From Photobacterium angustum (GTDB lineage: Bacteria > Pseudomonadota > Gammaproteobacteria > Enterobacterales > Vibrionaceae), in NCBI RefSeq assembly GCF_003026365.1, contig NZ_PYOM01000005.1, forward strand, positions 62,001 to 126,000: a DNA stretch of 64,000 nt, read 5' to 3'. Positions 61,467 to 64,000 of the stretch are shown here, one piece after another (positions within the stretch are counted from its first letter, which is position 1; each line of letters opens with the position of its first letter). Below the pieces are notes generated by a model. That model searched no databases. It was not told the DNA's origin and saw nothing but the letters and a program-made list of their open reading frames with translations. Both the position numbers and the translations under genes were made by a program.

Positions 61467-63407
61467 ATGAAAAAGCACTCACTTCGCTCTCTATGGTCTC
61501 GTTGGTTTTCTAACGCGGCAGATATACCTGACTCTATTCGCATTACCATTCCAATGGTGATGTCACTCGGCTTATTCTATTTTTTTGGTTTTACTGCCGC
61601 AGGGATCTCAGGACTCATCACCGCTTGGCTACTTGGTACTCAAGCGCGCGATCTCCCCTACTTAAAGCGCTTACAAATTTTATCGATCTCAGTCCTTTTT
61701 ACCGCTTTATCAACCTACCTTGCTTTTAGTGTCTTTGATAACTTATGGCTTAGCTCTGTTACATTATGTAGCATTGCAATTATATATGGCTTGATGTCTA
61801 ACCAACGTCCGCATATTCGTTCGTTTGGTTATAATTTTGGTTTCACTTACATTATGTCCATTCACTTTGCGAGCACTGATAATGACTTTTTCATCATTCT
61901 GATCGCGAATTTTTTTGCGGCGGGCAGTGTAATACTAACGTCACTGATCTTATGGCCTTTTTTCAAAGGGCGTATTTTACAAAATCATATACACTCTGTG
62001 ACGTTTACTCTTGCTGACTGGCTAAATACATTACGTTTAACGGATGATGAATCTGTTCTAGAAGAGAAACGACAGCAATTTTATTCATGCGCGCACAAAG
62101 TCGCTTATTACAGCAATTCAATTACTTCAGTTAAACGAACTGAACAAGTGCGTATAGATCTACAACGTTCACTTGAAGTCGCTGAATATATAATTAGTCT
62201 TGAGCGTATTTTAAGTTTCAATTTACAAGAAAATACGCGCAGACGTTTATCTAATTGGATTGAACAAGCCGCAAGAGAAATCAAACAACACCAGCAAATT
62301 ACAGCGATCTTTGATGTCAATGAACATAAAAACAACCAATACATTGTCGATTTATTAGAACAACTTAAGCGCTGTTATAATTTTTCAACCTTCTCTACAC
62401 TCGATTACAGTAAAAATATTTATCTTTTCACCTCAGATACGGTGTCCTTTTTACGTAATTTCAAACATGCTTTGCATCTTAAATCTAAAGAATGGCGACA
62501 CGGCGGTAAAATAGCCATTACATTAGCGATTACGCAATTTTTGACGATTTTCTATCAAATCCCTCAAGGCTATTGGATCTCATTAACAGCATTTATTGTA
62601 TTACTCACCTCATCAATAGGTGTAACTAACCACCGCATTTGGCATCGTTTTTATGGTACTGCATTAGGCGGTTTATATAGCTTTGTGTGCTTATATTTTT
62701 TCCCGAATCAACACCTAATTATACTAACCAGCATCTCTGTCTTTTTTGCTTTTACGACATACCATAAAGAGCGCTATGACATTCACGTATTCTGGTTAAC
62801 ATCGATGATTGTATTCTCTATCAGCTTACTCTCACCGGATAATACCTATGTGACGTTTTATCGTATCATTGATACCTTATTTGGGGTAACTATCGCCTTT
62901 TCTATTAATTATTTTGTCGCGCCAAGTTGGACAATGCGTTGGTTAGATCTCTATATAGCACGCATGATACGCTCACAAATTTTGTACGTAACAGTACTAA
63001 ATAAGCCTCTCTTTGAGCAGAAACTAAACCTGTATAAAGCACAGGACAATTATTATGCCCTTAAAGGTGAGATCTTTAATTTACTAAAAGAACCCAATCT
63101 TAGCCCTCGTACCTCTAAAGATTGGAAGAGTTTGTTGGTTATCTTACGCCGTTTAAGTGATTCGCTTTTATTGGCAACCAAACTTGGGCTTAATACTCCT
63201 TATGATAATAACTATACCCAGAAGTGGATTAAACAGCTTTCTGATATAGAGAAACGATTCCCACATCGATATGAGATAGATCAACCGATTGAAATTGATA
63301 CGGACAATTATGAACATTCGGCTGATATGCTATGTTCATTAATTGAAGAAGATATTAATCAATTAGAATTGTGGCTATGTTATCAACAAGCATTTCCATT
63401 AAAATAA
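61467..63407 (+). CDS. Large FUSC family membrane protein (YccS-like)
   Basis: The 646-residue protein has two blocks of membrane helices (about 28-170 and 350-490), each followed by a soluble helical region, the full-length FUSC layout. The second block shows HGGKIAITLAITQFLTIFYQ and GYWISLTAFIVLLTSSIGVT, then HRFYGTALGGLYSF, the family pattern. It may export aromatic acids or other toxic compounds. Start codon without clear ribosome-binding site. A second, shorter FUSC protein lies at 34166-35218. Confidence 0.82.
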   Translation: MKKHSLRSLWSRWFSNAADIPDSIRITIPMVMSLGLFYFFGFTAAGISGLITAWLLGTQARDLPYLKRLQILSISVLFTALSTYLAFSVFDNLWLSSVTLCSIAIIYGLMSNQRPHIRSFGYNFGFTYIMSIHFASTDNDFFIILIANFFAAGSVILTSLILWPFFKGRILQNHIHSVTFTLADWLNTLRLTDDESVLEEKRQQFYSCAHKVAYYSNSITSVKRTEQVRIDLQRSLEVAEYIISLERILSFNLQENTRRRLSNWIEQAAREIKQHQQITAIFDVNEHKNNQYIVDLLEQLKRCYNFSTFSTLDYSKNIYLFTSDTVSFLRNFKHALHLKSKEWRHGGKIAITLAITQFLTIFYQIPQGYWISLTAFIVLLTSSIGVTNHRIWHRFYGTALGGLYSFVCLYFFPNQHLIILTSISVFFAFTTYHKERYDIHVFWLTSMIVFSISLLSPDNTYVTFYRIIDTLFGVTIAFSINYFVAPSWTMRWLDLYIARMIRSQILYVTVLNKPLFEQKLNLYKAQDNYYALKGEIFNLLKEPNLSPRTSKDWKSLLVILRRLSDSLLLATKLGLNTPYDNNYTQKWIKQLSDIEKRFPHRYEIDQPIEIDTDNYEHSADMLCSLIEEDINQLELWLCYQQAFPLK

Positions 63408-63437
63408 GTTAAGTTTACCGTTCAGAAAAATCTACTT

Positions 63438-64000
63438 TCACTGTTTATTTTGAGAGTGATTCACCTTTCTAACACTGCCAGTCTCAACATTTACTGCTAA
63501 GTAATGTTGCTGACTGTTAGTATTATCAAGTTCTTCATAACTAAATAAATAGCAAGTTTGACAATCAAAAATCGGCTGGTTGTAATCAAGCTCTAAATTA
63601 GTCCCGTTCGCTTGATAATATTCACTATCGATTGCTAATCCTACGGCTTCTAATGCTTGTGCTTTATCCGTATATTTAAGTGCTGTCGATAGCTTTTCAT
63701 TATAGGTTTTATCTGTATATTGAATGAGATACGTTTGATTATCAGATGTTAATAAAATATCTTTCCAACCGTTATTGATATCATCCCCTACCAATACGGG
63801 TTGTTGAATTTTTTCCCACTTCGCCATTATTTTATATTGGTCATCAAACAAATACGCTTTACACTCATTTTGCTCGCAATAGCTTTCGCTCTGCATAAGC
63901 ACAAAGGTTTCTTCTTTACCGTTATTATTTAAATCCGCTCGCCCGTAGAGGTAATAAGGTAATTTCTGATTAGTATTAGGTAAGGTTTTATCTGAGGGTA
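63438..64000 (-). CDS. Hypothetical protein, 5' end beyond window
   Basis: The frame is open from the window end and gives 186 residues before the stop, so the N-terminus is missing. Two segments, GRADLNNNGKEETFVLMQ and VGDDINNGWKDILLTSD, follow the pattern of FG-GAP or calcium-binding repeats (D-x-N-x-G-x-x-D/E then a beta strand), suggesting a beta-propeller or exported protein. Two cysteine pairs (YCEQNEC, FDCQTCY) could form disulfides in the periplasm. No named family can be assigned. It converges tightly on the large FUSC gene. Confidence 0.65.
   Translation of the reverse strand, partial: PSDKTLPNTNQKLPYYLYGRADLNNNGKEETFVLMQSESYCEQNECKAYLFDDQYKIMAKWEKIQQPVLVGDDINNGWKDILLTSDNQTYLIQYTDKTYNEKLSTALKYTDKAQALEAVGLAIDSEYYQANGTNLELDYNQPIFDCQTCYLFSYEELDNTNSQQHYLAVNVETGSVRKVNHSQNKQ

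Noticed and set aside
1-64000. CRISPR array, tRNA, rRNA or prophage
   Set aside because: No regularly spaced repeats, no tRNA cloverleaf or rRNA sequence, and no phage structural genes were recognised; the integrase fragment belongs to the IS91-like element.

Overview
The window looks like a chromosomal segment of a marine gammaproteobacterium of the Vibrionaceae, most likely Photobacterium or a close relative. The grounds are the AT-rich composition, integron attC sites of the Vibrio/Photobacterium type, and recognisable VF530, YajD, YaiI, YajQ, Kbl-Tdh, FruBKA-Cra and HAAAP serine permease proteins. The genus is an inference. No rRNA, tRNA, CRISPR array or intact prophage was seen.

Layout. 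Bases 1-5.6 kb are accessory DNA. There is a short run of integron gene cassettes on the minus strand, with attC-like sites whose first bases supply the stop codon of the preceding gene. They carry an ion-channel-like membrane protein, a GNAT acetyltransferase, an ABM-type monooxygenase and a broken small ORF. Next come two right-end remnants of an IS91-like element in direct orientation flanking an orphan panB, then a lipoprotein gene and decayed gene fragments. From about 6 kb the DNA is mostly stable chromosome. 6-18 kb: yaiI, the ABC-F gene ybiT with an attenuator-like leader, a PsiD-like phosphatidylserine decarboxylase family enzyme, a VF530 protein, a LysE exporter, a DUF1800/DUF1501 pair, kbl-tdh and a LysR regulator. 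18-29 kb: an MsbA-like ABC exporter, two neighbouring peptidoglycan-recycling genes (anmK and an LD-carboxypeptidase), a second peptide deformylase, an exported rhodanese paired with a hybrid histidine kinase, and an RhlE helicase. 29-34 kb: the fructose PTS operon fruBKA, divergent from cra with three Cra operators between them. 34-47 kb: a FUSC protein, a catalytically degenerate PEP-synthase-like protein divergent from aroH, yajQ, a serine permease with a long leader, a DnaJ-related J-protein, a DUF481 protein, two tandem LpxL-type acyltransferases, a site-2-protease-like protein and yajD.

47-52.7 kb holds the most interesting locus: a membrane-anchored DUF2760 protein with a long V-E-K repeat, translationally coupled to one divergent Hsp70 and followed by a second Hsp70 with a DUF3731 C-terminal region. 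A near-perfect sigma-32 heat-shock promoter lies upstream. This looks like a little-described, heat-inducible, membrane-tethered chaperone system. 53-64 kb: a TrfB/KorA-like small DNA-binding protein, an ABC-2 exporter, an RNase T2, an AGCS amino-acid/sodium symporter, an exported glutathione peroxidase, small unknown proteins, a large FUSC protein and a truncated gene at the window edge.

Most transcription units end in clear intrinsic terminators, many of them bidirectional between convergent genes. Start codons were adjusted where a better ribosome-binding site or family length supported it.
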